Under the pieces are notes generated by a model. It was not told the DNA's origin. It was given only the letters and a program-made list of their open reading frames with translations, and ran no database searches. A DNA stretch of 64,000 nt from assembly GCF_008831285.2 (NCBI RefSeq), contig NC_045146.1, positions 15,267,289-15,331,288 on the forward strand, read 5' to 3'. The position numbers were made by a program, and so were the translations under genes. The DNA is from Nymphaea colorata (taxonomy: Eukaryota > Streptophyta > Magnoliopsida > Nymphaeales > Nymphaeaceae). This document shows positions 26,415-36,419 of the stretch, piece by piece (within the stretch, counting starts at the first letter, position 1; the number at the start of each line of letters is the position of its first letter).

Positions 26415-26933
26415 GACAACTAAGAGAGTCTCCATCATAGTTTCCACATAGAAAGTATTCATGCAGGCAACATTAGTAGGTTTTGGGTTGAAGAACGTAG
26501 AAAAATTTGGGCTCACCTATGATTAAATGTCAATGCCCAGTGGATCCAAATTCAAATGATATTCAACAGTTTATGCAGAGAAAATTCAGCAAAGTTTCAA
26601 TATCTCAAATATTTTTTCATAATAAACTTGGCACAGTTTAATAAATGAAAGCTCAATAACCAAACCAATAAAGTTCACAAAGTGAACTTAAGCTATGATA
26701 CAAAGTATGCACCAAGTTTACTTAAATAATAAATTTCTATTGCACTCATCAAAATGAAACCTACATGAGGAAGGCATAAGGGCTCACCTCAACAAGCTCA
26801 CGTAGTGAGCTAATTCCCAAGCACCCAACACACTTAAATTGCACTTAATAAGACACTCGACTCACTCAATGCAATAGCAAAGGGGTGAGCATCTCTATTT
26901 GTAGGAGCAGGGTTTCACCGCATTCTACAACTT

Positions 26934-26935
<2 letters not shown>

Positions 26936-26994
<59 letters not shown>
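26936..26994. repeat. Microsatellite (AT)n
   Basis: Pure AT run of about 59 bases. Confidence 0.97.
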
Positions 26995-26997
<3 letters not shown>

Positions 26998-28073
26998 ATG
27001 GTTTAGTTAAAATAAGAGACTCATTGAGTTTTAAAGAGTCGAAAATAGACTCTTTACAAAGAACATGTGTCATGCCTTTCGTCATTCATCCAACATCCCT
27101 TTTTAATTACTTAAGCTTTCAAGTGTGAAGGTCGAAACCTCGCACATGTGAAAAGCGTTTAAAAATTAAATTAGGTATCAAGTCAAAAACTCACTTGAGA
27201 AATCAAGCTTAAAAATTGAGTTTATGATTAATCAAGAGTTAACTTCCATTAAAATTATGCCTTAAAATTTTCTTTGTGACAGTCGTGTTGCAGTTCGACA
27301 GACCCCACATGGATCAGCTTCTTAGGTCGAAACGCCAGCCGCACTGCCAATTAATCTGTGTTCGGATGCCAAAACAAGGGGCTTATATATCTAGACACTA
27401 TTTTGATGTGGAAGATGACGCACCCCATATCAAGAATGTAATTCCCAAAGTTCATAGGCACTCTCTTGAATCTATAAAACGTATCAAAAATCATCAAGAT
27501 ACTCCACCCTCTTGCACCTCTTTAATTCGTCGTCCTCTCCATCAAATACATTTTTTTTGTTTATTGATAGAGTCAAATTCGATCAGAACAACAGGAACGG
27601 TGAGCTTCTCAAGAGAGCTACGCATAATGAAATCACGAGAATCGATTTAATCATTTTTTCGGTGGCCTCGGGCAGTATGGCATATAAATATGGTCCAAGC
27701 CTGCACCAACCCTGGAGAAAAAACATGATTCAGATATGAAGAAAGCGAGTTCTGTAAGAACCTAACCAAAACATGTGTAGACCAACACACACAAGCACGT
27801 ACGCCCTGTATATAACAAAAGTAAAACTGAAAATTGCAAATGGAAATGATTCATAGCCTGAGTTATTTTACGACAGAGAAGAGAGGACAGAATGACCTCC
27901 AGGGCCTGTTATATGTTTCCTAGGTGTCGTTCTTATTCTTGATATATAGTATTTAGAAGTTCATGATCTAAATCTTGGACAAGGTTTATGAAGCTCGGAC
28001 GGGAGCAGGATACAAATTTAGCTTATGGGCCTGTCGATTTATTCATGCATAGCTGAAGAGTTACATAGACAAG

Positions 28074-28099
28074 CCTGGTGGAGCAGAGAATTCTATATA
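28074..28099. repeat. 26-bp direct repeat, left copy
   Basis: Perfect match to 29022-29047. The sequence begins CCTGGTGGAGCAGAGAATTC. Together the copies bracket the PR-1 pseudogene. Confidence 0.9.
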
Positions 28100-28240
28100 T
28101 TGCTCGATAAAGGTAAAAGTCCCCAAACTCTAACTCAGTGTAACATTCAGATATTTGTCGAACTCACCAGATCCACTTCTCCTACCTGATGAGAACTTGG
28201 GTTATCAAGCTAGCTTACATCCATATAGAGCATGTAGGCG

Positions 28241-28783
28241 TTAGTATGGGCGCTGCCCTGCGACGTTACCACGAGGGTCATAGTTTCAGGTGATGAGGAG
28301 CTCCCGGCTGTGACAGGTGACTCTAGAGCACTCCAAGCGGGTGCTTTTTCTCCACATTGCCTGGGTGTAATGTAAACACTGGATTCCCTCAGCACAGGAA
28401 TTAGAAGACTAGTCATAGTTGGGTTCCTCATCCATCCAATACTTGACTGCATCTGCTGCTCTGAACTCATAACCGTAGCCCCAAAACAGGTTCTCGCCAT
28501 ACGGCCCGCCGGAGTGAACCTTTCTGCAATCGGCCTTCCGCCGGTTGGCATGGTCTTAAGCGTAGGCTGCAACGGGGCTGTTCCCTGATAATGGAGGAAG
28601 GCCCATTGCAACTTGCGCCTCGTTGTGAGCTGCAACGAAATCTTGAGGTGAATTTTGTGAATGGCAGCCGCCCTTGAGCCCTGCTGCAAGGTTCAGCGCT
28701 AGCACGTTTGCCATCGCCAGTGATGATTTGTGCTTCAATTCCATTGTTTGAGCTGCTATGAACATATATTGAGCGTACACCAT
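28241..28783 (-). pseudogene. PR-1-like (CAP superfamily) pseudogene
   Basis: A single reading frame of 180 codons from ATG 28783 to TAA 28241 spells a plant pathogenesis-related protein 1: a hydrophobic leader-like N-terminus, SQNSPQDFVAAHNEAQVAMG, VHSGGPYGENLFWG, AVKYWMDEEPNYD, SCAEG, HYTQAMWRKSTRLECSRVTC and a C-terminal NYDPRGNVAGQRPY. Intact members are secreted sterol-binding defence proteins of about 160 residues. Here the frame never shifts but is interrupted by three premature stops, so a full protein cannot be made. The cysteines and the CAP histidine and glutamate motifs are otherwise kept, which suggests recent loss. The copy is intronless, as PR-1 genes usually are, so this is not evidence of retroposition. 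A 26-bp direct repeat lies on both sides. Confidence 0.88.
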
Positions 28784-30696
28784 GGAAGTTGCAGACCTTT
28801 CTTCCTCATGTTATCTATCGGCGGAAAAAAAGGATGATTAGATTTTCTGGAACATTACCACATCACTTAGTCTCCAGTTAGTGGAAGCCAAAAACGTGGC
28901 AACACAGGCGCAATGTACAATTATGAGGAGGATGACTCCGCTACAACTGTGGAGGTCACTGGTGCTAATGATCACAAATCGATGAGTCCGTTGATGTCGA
29001 TGAATGCATTCTCCTTCGAACCCTGGTGGAGCAGAGAATTCTATATACAGAATTAAATATGAAACTGGTAGTTAGATATATGAGAAAGAGAGAGAGAGAG
29101 GCTTTAAAAACCATGCTTATAACTTGTTGACCATTGGGTCTACCCTTTGACCGCGGAAGACTGGATGCACGATGCATGGCAAAGCATTCATGTCGACGAT
29201 CAGGCAATATTCCTTGCCCACCAAGGCATCAATTTATTTGGTCTGCCTCCGTTGGATGAGTCTACCTGTTCTTCCTTCATGGTGATGTCTGGTTGGACAG
29301 CAAATCGGCCACTCTGGCAGCGTTTTGCTGGCGGCAGGAGTAGGCCCCAAGCATTCAGCTTGGCCCCCCATTTGAGTGGTGTGTGTTGTTGAGTACAAGG
29401 AACGGCACGATGAAAAGCTAGTGTGAACTGCGAGACCTTGAAAGACTAAGCAGATGGCCTCTTAGGTCCCATCAAAAGGAAAGAGGAATAAGGAAGTGGG
29501 AATCTATATTGCCTTTATCATATGGGACTACTTGAGGAGTGCATGCCGCTTCCCTAACAACCAACTCAAGTTCTTGATATTTCATGACATTTAGAAAAGT
29601 TAAGGAAATATATCTTAACTATTTGACTATGACAATATACACCGTTGTCATCTTAATTGGGCTAAAAAGGCAGAAAAGCAACAACTCTCTGTCCCTGGGT
29701 GTGTGAATTTGACCGACTTATAAATATCATAATTTAGTTGAAGAGTTTTTTTCATAACAGTGCCCACCTTTACGGCTCTTTTGTAACTTCGTCCTTTTCA
29801 TGGTGCAAGGTTAATCTCCAACTTCATCTTTCAGTTCCTTTATTCAGGAAATCTCATCTTTGACGCAATAGACCCTTCTTTCAGAAAACCGCCAGGATTA
29901 GCTGAAAAAGACAGTCTATCCTTGAATGAAAAAGTATGAATAATTTCGATAACTAAACTATGCAAACATATATTTTCTTTCTCAAAACTAAAAGCAGAAA
30001 TGCATGTGATCTCTGTGTTGGAGGATCTAAGATTCAGCACAATTAATGTTCAATCTTTGGACTACAAAATAGTTGGTATAATAAACAAGATATTACATCG
30101 ATTTCCAAGTTTTAGGCATAATTTTCGTAAGTGCAGTTAGTTTTACAAAATAGCACTTGCAGGCTGATAAGGCAGACTCGCATACTATCTAATAAGATTT
30201 TGTTCAAGTGAAAAGTTTCTTTCGTAATTTTCTCTACTAAGAAACTCAGTAGGTTGTTTGGATGGCCGAGGATGAAACCCTTTATCTGTTCAGCTAACAA
30301 GGAGTCGTGTCCGCATTACAAAAGCATCTCCATCTGATTTACATGATCTGCTGCGTTGCTTTCACAATGCAAGCTGCTGCAGGTTAGAACAATGATTAAT
30401 CTTGAACAGTTCTTCAGCAAAGAACACTGACTCAATAGCTTTACTGCCCTCCATAAAGCACGATATGGATATACAACTTGGAATCAACGACAAGGACATC
30501 TTTATTTCATGCTTTTTTCCCTCATTACAAGCAGTACAAAAACTTATCGAAAACCAAACACCGACAAATTTTGTTAAGAAAAGGAGGGAGAGAGAGATAG
30601 AGAGAGAGAAAACGAATCACATATCGTGATTAAACCAGCATTTAGGTGGGATATAAATGGGGAGTATATATATGAGTATGAAAGAATAGTTTGCAA
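28784..30696. other. Spacer between PR-1 pseudogene and XTH-1
   Basis: No gene recognised. A short open stretch at 29147-29392 (+, 81 codons) has higher GC than its surroundings and might be a decayed exon, but I cannot name it. GA-rich sequence at 30586-30611 lies just past the XTH-1 stop, in its likely 3' UTR. Confidence 0.5.
29022..29047. repeat. 26-bp direct repeat, right copy
   Basis: Identical to 28074-28099. The flanks outside the 26 bases do not match. Confidence 0.9.
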
Positions 30697-31746
30697 CTAA
30701 AACTTGACAGAGCACTCTTGGGGAAGCCCCTGTGGGAATCGCTGGGTGTCGGCGCAGTAGTTGTAGATCATGTACTGGGATTGAATGCCTTGCATGGTGT
30801 TTCTCGTCCACGCATCAAGTTGGGGGACGTTGCTTCCAGGGGCTGGAGGTGGTGAGGGGATTGTGCACTGAGGATCAGTGGAGGTGGCAGGGCATGGCTT
30901 GGTTGAGAAGTTACTGTAGTAGGCCATGAATGGTGCGTGGCTCCAGTCGGTCTTCACACGGCCCCCCTGGGTTGCCCATTGATCAGCATTCCAGATGCTG
31001 GCGTACACCCTCATTTGTTGACTTGTGGGGAACGGAATTCCTATACCGGACATGTTGGGGAAGGCTCTGATCGGCTGCCCATCCACGTAAATTCTGCGGC
31101 AGTACAGGGAATAAGAAGGAGAAGAATGAATATGAAAGAGAGAGAGAGGGAGGGAGATCATACGCATCATTTGCTAAATGGAATGAGGTTATGAACTCAG
31201 TTTTCATGGTGGCCTCGGTGTTATTTCCATCCGGTTGAAGATTAATGTTGCATTAATACTAGTCAAATGTTGGCATGATACACTTAATTCACAATCAGCC
31301 TGGACTCAACTAACGAGAAACAAATATAACTTACAGGTGACCGGATCTCAGGTCCCAATCCGCATGACAGGAAGCATGTCAAATTTATGGACGATCTCAT
31401 TTACATGGGTTAAGTATCAAAATGATGACTGGCTTGCTTGGACATCTAAATCTACTGGTGAGTATATACTCAGTTGCTACAGCATATCTTTCCTTGCTTC
31501 CACCGGGTATGGCTTGATTTCCAAATGATTGTTTATGGGCCAAAGGCCAGCCTCCTAGATCAATATTTTTGGATTGGTTGATTGTACAAGGAAGAGTGCA
31601 AACTCCTAATTTGTTTAAAGACTGTAGCGGCACCCTTAATAATCTAAGACCAACACTTCACTTCTTAATATCATTAGGATAGTACCCTTAAAGACTCGAA
31701 TGAAGGATAAGAGTTACTATACACAACTGATTGCGCTATCCATCAT

Positions 31747-31784
<38 letters not shown>

Positions 31785-31787
31785 CAT

Positions 31788-31869
<82 letters not shown>

Positions 31870-32758
31870 CATGATGAACTGGGAGTTCCAAAGGATAGTG
31901 TAGGTGTGGTATGCAGCAGTTGGGTCGAACCAGAGATAAAACTGCATCTCCCTTGACCCCTTGCCTTGAGTGTAGATGTTGGTGTGCAAGACCAATGGCT
32001 GGCCACTCACGTTTCCCAAGAACTCAATGTCAACCTCATCATGAGCATCACCTAACGATGATAGCTGCATGCAAATTAAAACGACGTGCCGTTTAATTGC
32101 GGGAATGAGAAACTGTAGCCTTCGCAAATTCGATACATGAAATGCCAAATTTCGTCGGTGCAAATAGCCAAGTTGAACAAATTCTTTTATCTAAAAGAGT
32201 TCTTACCATTCAATTAGTTTGTGAAATGTCTGTACGTAACAAAGGAAATCAGTAAAGTTGAAAATACTTTAGAAAAGAAGGGAGAGATTCCTGGCCAATG
32301 TATATGTGTGTGTGTTTTTTATTTCTCTTGGTTATGCTCAAACTGGCTTGGAAACCACTGAATTTAAGATCCAGGGGAAGGTCTGTTCAACTTACGTAGA
32401 AGGTGGTGACTGTCCCAGCAGAATCACCGGCCGGCAATTTCATCTGCATGTCAATCCTAGCGAACAGGAACTGATCTTTCGACTGGAAACCAGAGGCTAC
32501 AAAATGCAAGCAAACACCATCAGCAACCCTTTCATATCTAGTCCTGAAACCTTTTAACCAGACCAAGATAAACAAAAAAAGATCTCTACCTGAGGCCTGA
32601 TCCAGTCGAAGGGCAATCACGTTGCCTCCGTCTAATATACCAGGTTGGCCTCCGGTAATGTCGACCATCTGTGTGATTGGGAGCGCAAAGGCGACTGTGG
32701 CCGCAGAAAGGACTGCGACGAATGTTACCAGAGCCGGGGAGATTGAAGGACGAGCCAT
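30697..32758 (-). CDS. XTH: Xyloglucan endotransglucosylase/hydrolase (XTH-1)
   Basis: GH16 wall enzyme that cuts and religates (or hydrolyses) xyloglucan in the apoplast. Exons: 32758-32590, 32496-32396, 32064-31871, 31093-30697, giving 286 residues. Residues 1-25 form a signal peptide ([13 protein letters not shown]..., hydrophobic, ending AFA). The catalytic motif [11 protein letters not shown] places the nucleophile at E100 and acid/base at E104. N108-V-S is the N-glycosylation site usual next to the active site. [11 protein letters not shown] and the C-terminal XET region follow, with four conserved cysteines, ending ECSVKF. An in-frame ATG at 32848 was rejected because it lies two bases past the TATA box. 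Ile replaces the usual Phe in DEIDFEF, a tolerated position. Intron 3 is unusually long and starts with a compound microsatellite. It is the first of three co-oriented paralogues. Confidence 0.95.
31747..31866. repeat. Compound microsatellite (TG)n(TA)n(CA)n(GA)n in XTH-1 intron 3
   Basis: About 120 bases of dinucleotide runs. On the coding strand the intron starts GTAATC and goes straight into the TC run, so the repeat begins about five bases after the splice donor. Confidence 0.97.
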
Positions 32759-32846
32759 TGTCGTCGGCTCGACAAGCTTAATTAGTTCAGGGATCGGGCT
32801 ACAAGAGAGACTGCACCGCGCAGATGAAGAGAAAGATGATCTGCGC

Positions 32847-32853
32847 ATTTATA
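32847..32853 (-). promoter_or_regulatory. TATA box of XTH-1
   Basis: TATAAAT on the minus strand, about 90 bases before the ATG at 32758. The same heptamer lies at a comparable place in all five XTH genes. Confidence 0.75.
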
Positions 32854-32976
32854 AGGCCAAAGGCTTAGTTGCTTTTCCTTGTTTCTTGACTTTCTTGACA
32901 CGAAGATGATCTGGGGATGTAAAGTTGCGGGCAAAGGCAAATCCGACGCTCCAGAAAAAAGTTGAAGGGAGGAACG

Positions 32977-32988
32977 CCCATCACGTCT
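32977..32988 (-). promoter_or_regulatory. Shared ACGT-core promoter element of XTH-1
   Basis: AGACGTGATGGG on the minus strand, about 125 bases upstream of the TATA box. The identical 12-mer occurs upstream of XTH-2, and its first nine bases upstream of XTH-3. ACGT cores are typical bZIP sites; binding here is inference. Confidence 0.5.
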
Positions 32989-33489
32989 ATTTGTGTGACC
33001 AACTTTTTTTGGCATTTAATTATTGTGGCCATCTCTTTATCAAAGGTTCAATCGTGCCGGGCACTCTGCGAGTCTAAAGATTGACAGCCTGCTAAAACGC
33101 GGCAATGGAATCAAAATCGGAAAAAGGTTGTCTCATACATATTCTCACTGCCTGGTTGGAGGCCATTGCTTGTGAGTTGAGTTCAACCACTCCGGGGAAC
33201 TACTCGACTAAGGAAACTCAAAAAGCTATTAGCGGTCCCAGTGGCGAAGGAAGAACACTTACATCTCCATTAATGCTCTACTGGTCGTGTGCAGAACAAG
33301 GAAGTGGAGGACATTGGGGTAGTAAGGATGCTCATGGACTCGAGCTTATGACAATTGACTTGCATGATGGACGAGCATTTCAAAGTTTGGTGCAGCTGAA
33401 ACTGACAAATTCAGCAAGCTTTCATACTGGATCCGGCTCTTGTGTCCTTACCAGTCTTATTTGGCTCTTTCGTTAACTACAAAAAAAAA

Positions 33490-35780
33490 AAAAAATCAAT
33501 CGCACATAACATTTTGTAGAATAATGGAATATAATCGCTCAACTTTTAATTAAAAAGATCATAAATAAACGCTCAACTGTTAAGTAAAAATCTCCAAGAA
33601 TTATTATTTTGGTATGAAAGAAAAAGACAAAATACCCTTAATGAAGAACCAATCATCTAGTGTCTGATGACAGATGTTCTTATTTTTAGGCGACATATTT
33701 TTGTTGAACTAATATGTTGTGAAAATAGGCAAATTCTGATAGTTTCTCTCTAAGCCAGGCACTTGGTTGTTAAATTTTAAAAGTTGATCAATGATTTATT
33801 ATTTGTCTAAATGTTTATGTGCTTTTTTGTATTTTTTATTAAAAATATAAAAATAATAGAATGCAGAAAATTGAATGATGACTCTACCTCTCCAGAGTCA
33901 CTCAACTCACTTGTGAAGAGTTGTTTGATCCAGCATCTGCTATCCAAAGTCACTTGGCTCACTCATGATGATTGTTCGATCCAATATGATAAAAATTGCT
34001 AAATAAAAGAAAAAGAAAAAAAAAAGGTGTGACACCTTAGCATCTATTACAACAGATTAGATGGTTTTATGAATAAGTTGTATGATTTTGGATAACTAGA
34101 GTAACCATTCACTCATGAAACATAACTTTATCGTGAAATTTATTATACCAATTTATCAATCACCTCTATAAGTGCGGGCGGGATGAACCGAGTTTTTTCT
34201 TTTATCAATAAACGTGCCTCAAATTTTGAGAGCCATGGGAGCCGAACTTTTGCTGATGCCTGATTAATGTACGTAGGCCAACACTTATTATTGTTCCCTA
34301 AGTTGAAAAATAAAATCAATACAAAAAATTATGAGTAGCAGTTTGTGTTTTCTTTCCATGAGAATCTTTCTATTTCGAGAGTAATATATGAAGAGCTGCG
34401 AAGTTAGTTTTATGTATTCCAAGCAGAGATGTGGTATTGGAGGACAAGGAGATCGATTTTAGAGTTTGCAATAGCGAGCTGGTGGGAATCGTAAGGCTTG
34501 CACCAGCTCTTAACTGGAACTTGGTCAAAGACCGAGCTGGGCTTAAACCAAGCCATGACAAATTTCAGGGTCCAGCTAGAAAAACGACCAGGACATTATG
34601 TGATTTTTCCAACTTTCTTCCTTTTCAAGTTTTTTTAGAAAAATTTCCGTCAAGAAAGTTGTTTTAATCCCTAAGGCTAATTAAGTTTAGCGCTAGAGGA
34701 AAAACATGCATAGTTTCTTGTTCATCTACTTAATGCTTACATTCATTTATCAATGACTACTCAATTAAATAAAAAAGAAATAAAAAGAGCACATTGCTTA
34801 GGTCGAGCCGAACTTCCATGCATCTCGTGTCTACATTCTTACGCTGATTCCCCGTTCCTGCAAAATCTTATCTGAACACCGAAATTTTATGTTTGTATTT
34901 TTACAATATTACAATTCTCCATCCTTTTTTCTAAGAGGGCCGAAGCCCTTTCCCTTCTTCTATATTTTGTAGATTCAAAACTGCATCTGTGATTGGGCCG
35001 AGTACGTATTCGGACTGAATCAGTCCGAAAAAACCTGTTTGAACCCAAAAAAATCGGCTCCGGGGCTCAATTGGGTTTGATAAAATTTAAAACTATTTTT
35101 ATTTCATTAATAATATATATTTTATGATTAAAATTTATTTTATATTTATTTTTTTATTATAACCGAATCGAAGTTCGAACCGAACTAATAAGAGTTTTGA
35201 ACATGAGAGGAAAGCTAGGATTCATGTTTAGTCGGGCCGATGGCTGACACAGTCTTACGACTTACCAGCAGAGAAGAGAAGGCAAAAGACAGCCAATCGC
35301 AGACGGTAGCCAACAGATTCAACCAAGCCCTCCTGGTCTGGTCGAGGGTGAAGAACTCAGGGATACGTGTTTCATTAGAAACAAGATGGACGGCTGTGGA
35401 GCTTCACGGGGAAAAAGAGAAAAGCATGGAAACTGGAAAGCTGCAAAGCAACACGGGCATCTTTTTGAAAAAGAGTTTGGAAATCTATTAATGATTGACC
35501 ATGCAGCTTCCCAAACAAGTACGTCCAAAAAAAATTCGGCAGACCCATTTCATTTTCTGCATTAAAGTATTCGTAACTCGAGGACATTTATATAATTTTT
35601 TATTTTTCCCTTTTCCCCAGTAAAGCCTGCACGCCTTTTGAGCACTTGTTTAAATTCAATCTTCCGGTTTCGAGTTTCGCCAAATCCAGTCAATAGCGTC
35701 CAATTGAGCTAAGTTAGATGTTTATTTGAGTTGGTTTAAATTCACACTCTTACCAGATAAAGCCACTACTTCTTCCCAAG
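33490..35780. repeat. Segmental duplication, copy 1
   Basis: Blocks matching 41260-42620 in the same order: AATACCCTTAATGAAGAACCA, TTTATTAAAAATAT before an AGAATG(C/G)AG, TATACCAATTTATCAATC, GAGAATCTTTCTAT, and near the end AGCCTGCACGCC with TTCCGGTTTCGAGTTT. Divergence is substantial. Confidence 0.8.
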
Positions 35781-36419
35781 TAATTTTCAGATGAAACCAA
35801 CAAATAGATACGATCACTTAGGGCCCAAAAGCTAAGAATCTAGTGAACTACAAAAGCATGGATCATTCATTTTGTATTACTGCAAATCCTGTTCACAATG
35901 CAAAGGGCCATGTTAACTAGCAGATGTGGCAGAATCTGAATTCAGAAGAGGCTAGAAAGGGCCATTAATGACCTCTTACGAAAGTTTCTGAAAACAATGT
36001 TTTAGTTAACCATCTATGGTCGTCTCTAATTCAGCATCACAACAATCTCAAAACCCTGTCCTAACCATTTCTTTTTGAGGACTCTTGCTGAATCTTATAC
36101 TGGAGCTTGATTAAACAGATTCTTCGTCGACTCCAGTATTTTACGGCCATCTAGTGCCGCAGATATGAACACGCACGTCTACCGGAGAAACCCACAAAAT
36201 AAGAAGGATATAAGATTGTTTCCCATAAAACAGAGCACGGAAGCGAAGCATTGGAAAGAAACAAAGAAACACCAACTTGCGGAAAGACGTTGAGGCTACT
36301 CTAATCGCATTTCTATCAGGAAAGAATCGATAAATTGAGAATGGTGGAAGACATTAAGGCCAAGAAATCGAATTGCTTCGTACAACGAGAGAAAGAACAT
36401 ATGGAGAAACTGTGTGGAG

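Larger units (their letters stand above)
25119..28240. other. BCAT-2 upstream region and repeat-rich spacer
   Basis: 25119-25330 is GC-rich and probably the BCAT-2 leader and core promoter. A GC-rich open stretch at 25603-25785 (-) could be an alternative first exon. From 25.9 kb on, the DNA is AT-rich with two long (AT)n runs and no recognisable gene. The 124-codon frame at 27276-27650 (+) matches nothing I know. One copy of a 26-bp direct repeat lies at 28074-28099. Confidence 0.5.
32759..36419. other. XTH-1 promoter and XTH-1/XTH-2 spacer
   Basis: 32759-33100 is the XTH-1 promoter side. From about 33490 to 35780 the sequence is a diverged copy of the XTH-2/XTH-3 spacer (41260-42620), with about 860 bases (about 34750-35610) present only here. 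The 123-codon frame at 33105-33476 (+, ATG start) is unrecognised and overlaps the distal promoter; I treat it as doubtful. Confidence 0.6.

Noticed and set aside
27276-27650. 124-codon frame in the BCAT-2/PR-1 spacer
   Set aside because: No family match, and it lies in repeat-rich DNA.
28241-28783. PR-1 copy as a working gene
   Set aside because: Three premature stops interrupt the only frame with family similarity.
33105-33476. 123-codon frame with ATG upstream of XTH-1
   Set aside because: No homology recognised; it lies at the XTH-1 promoter side and may be chance.
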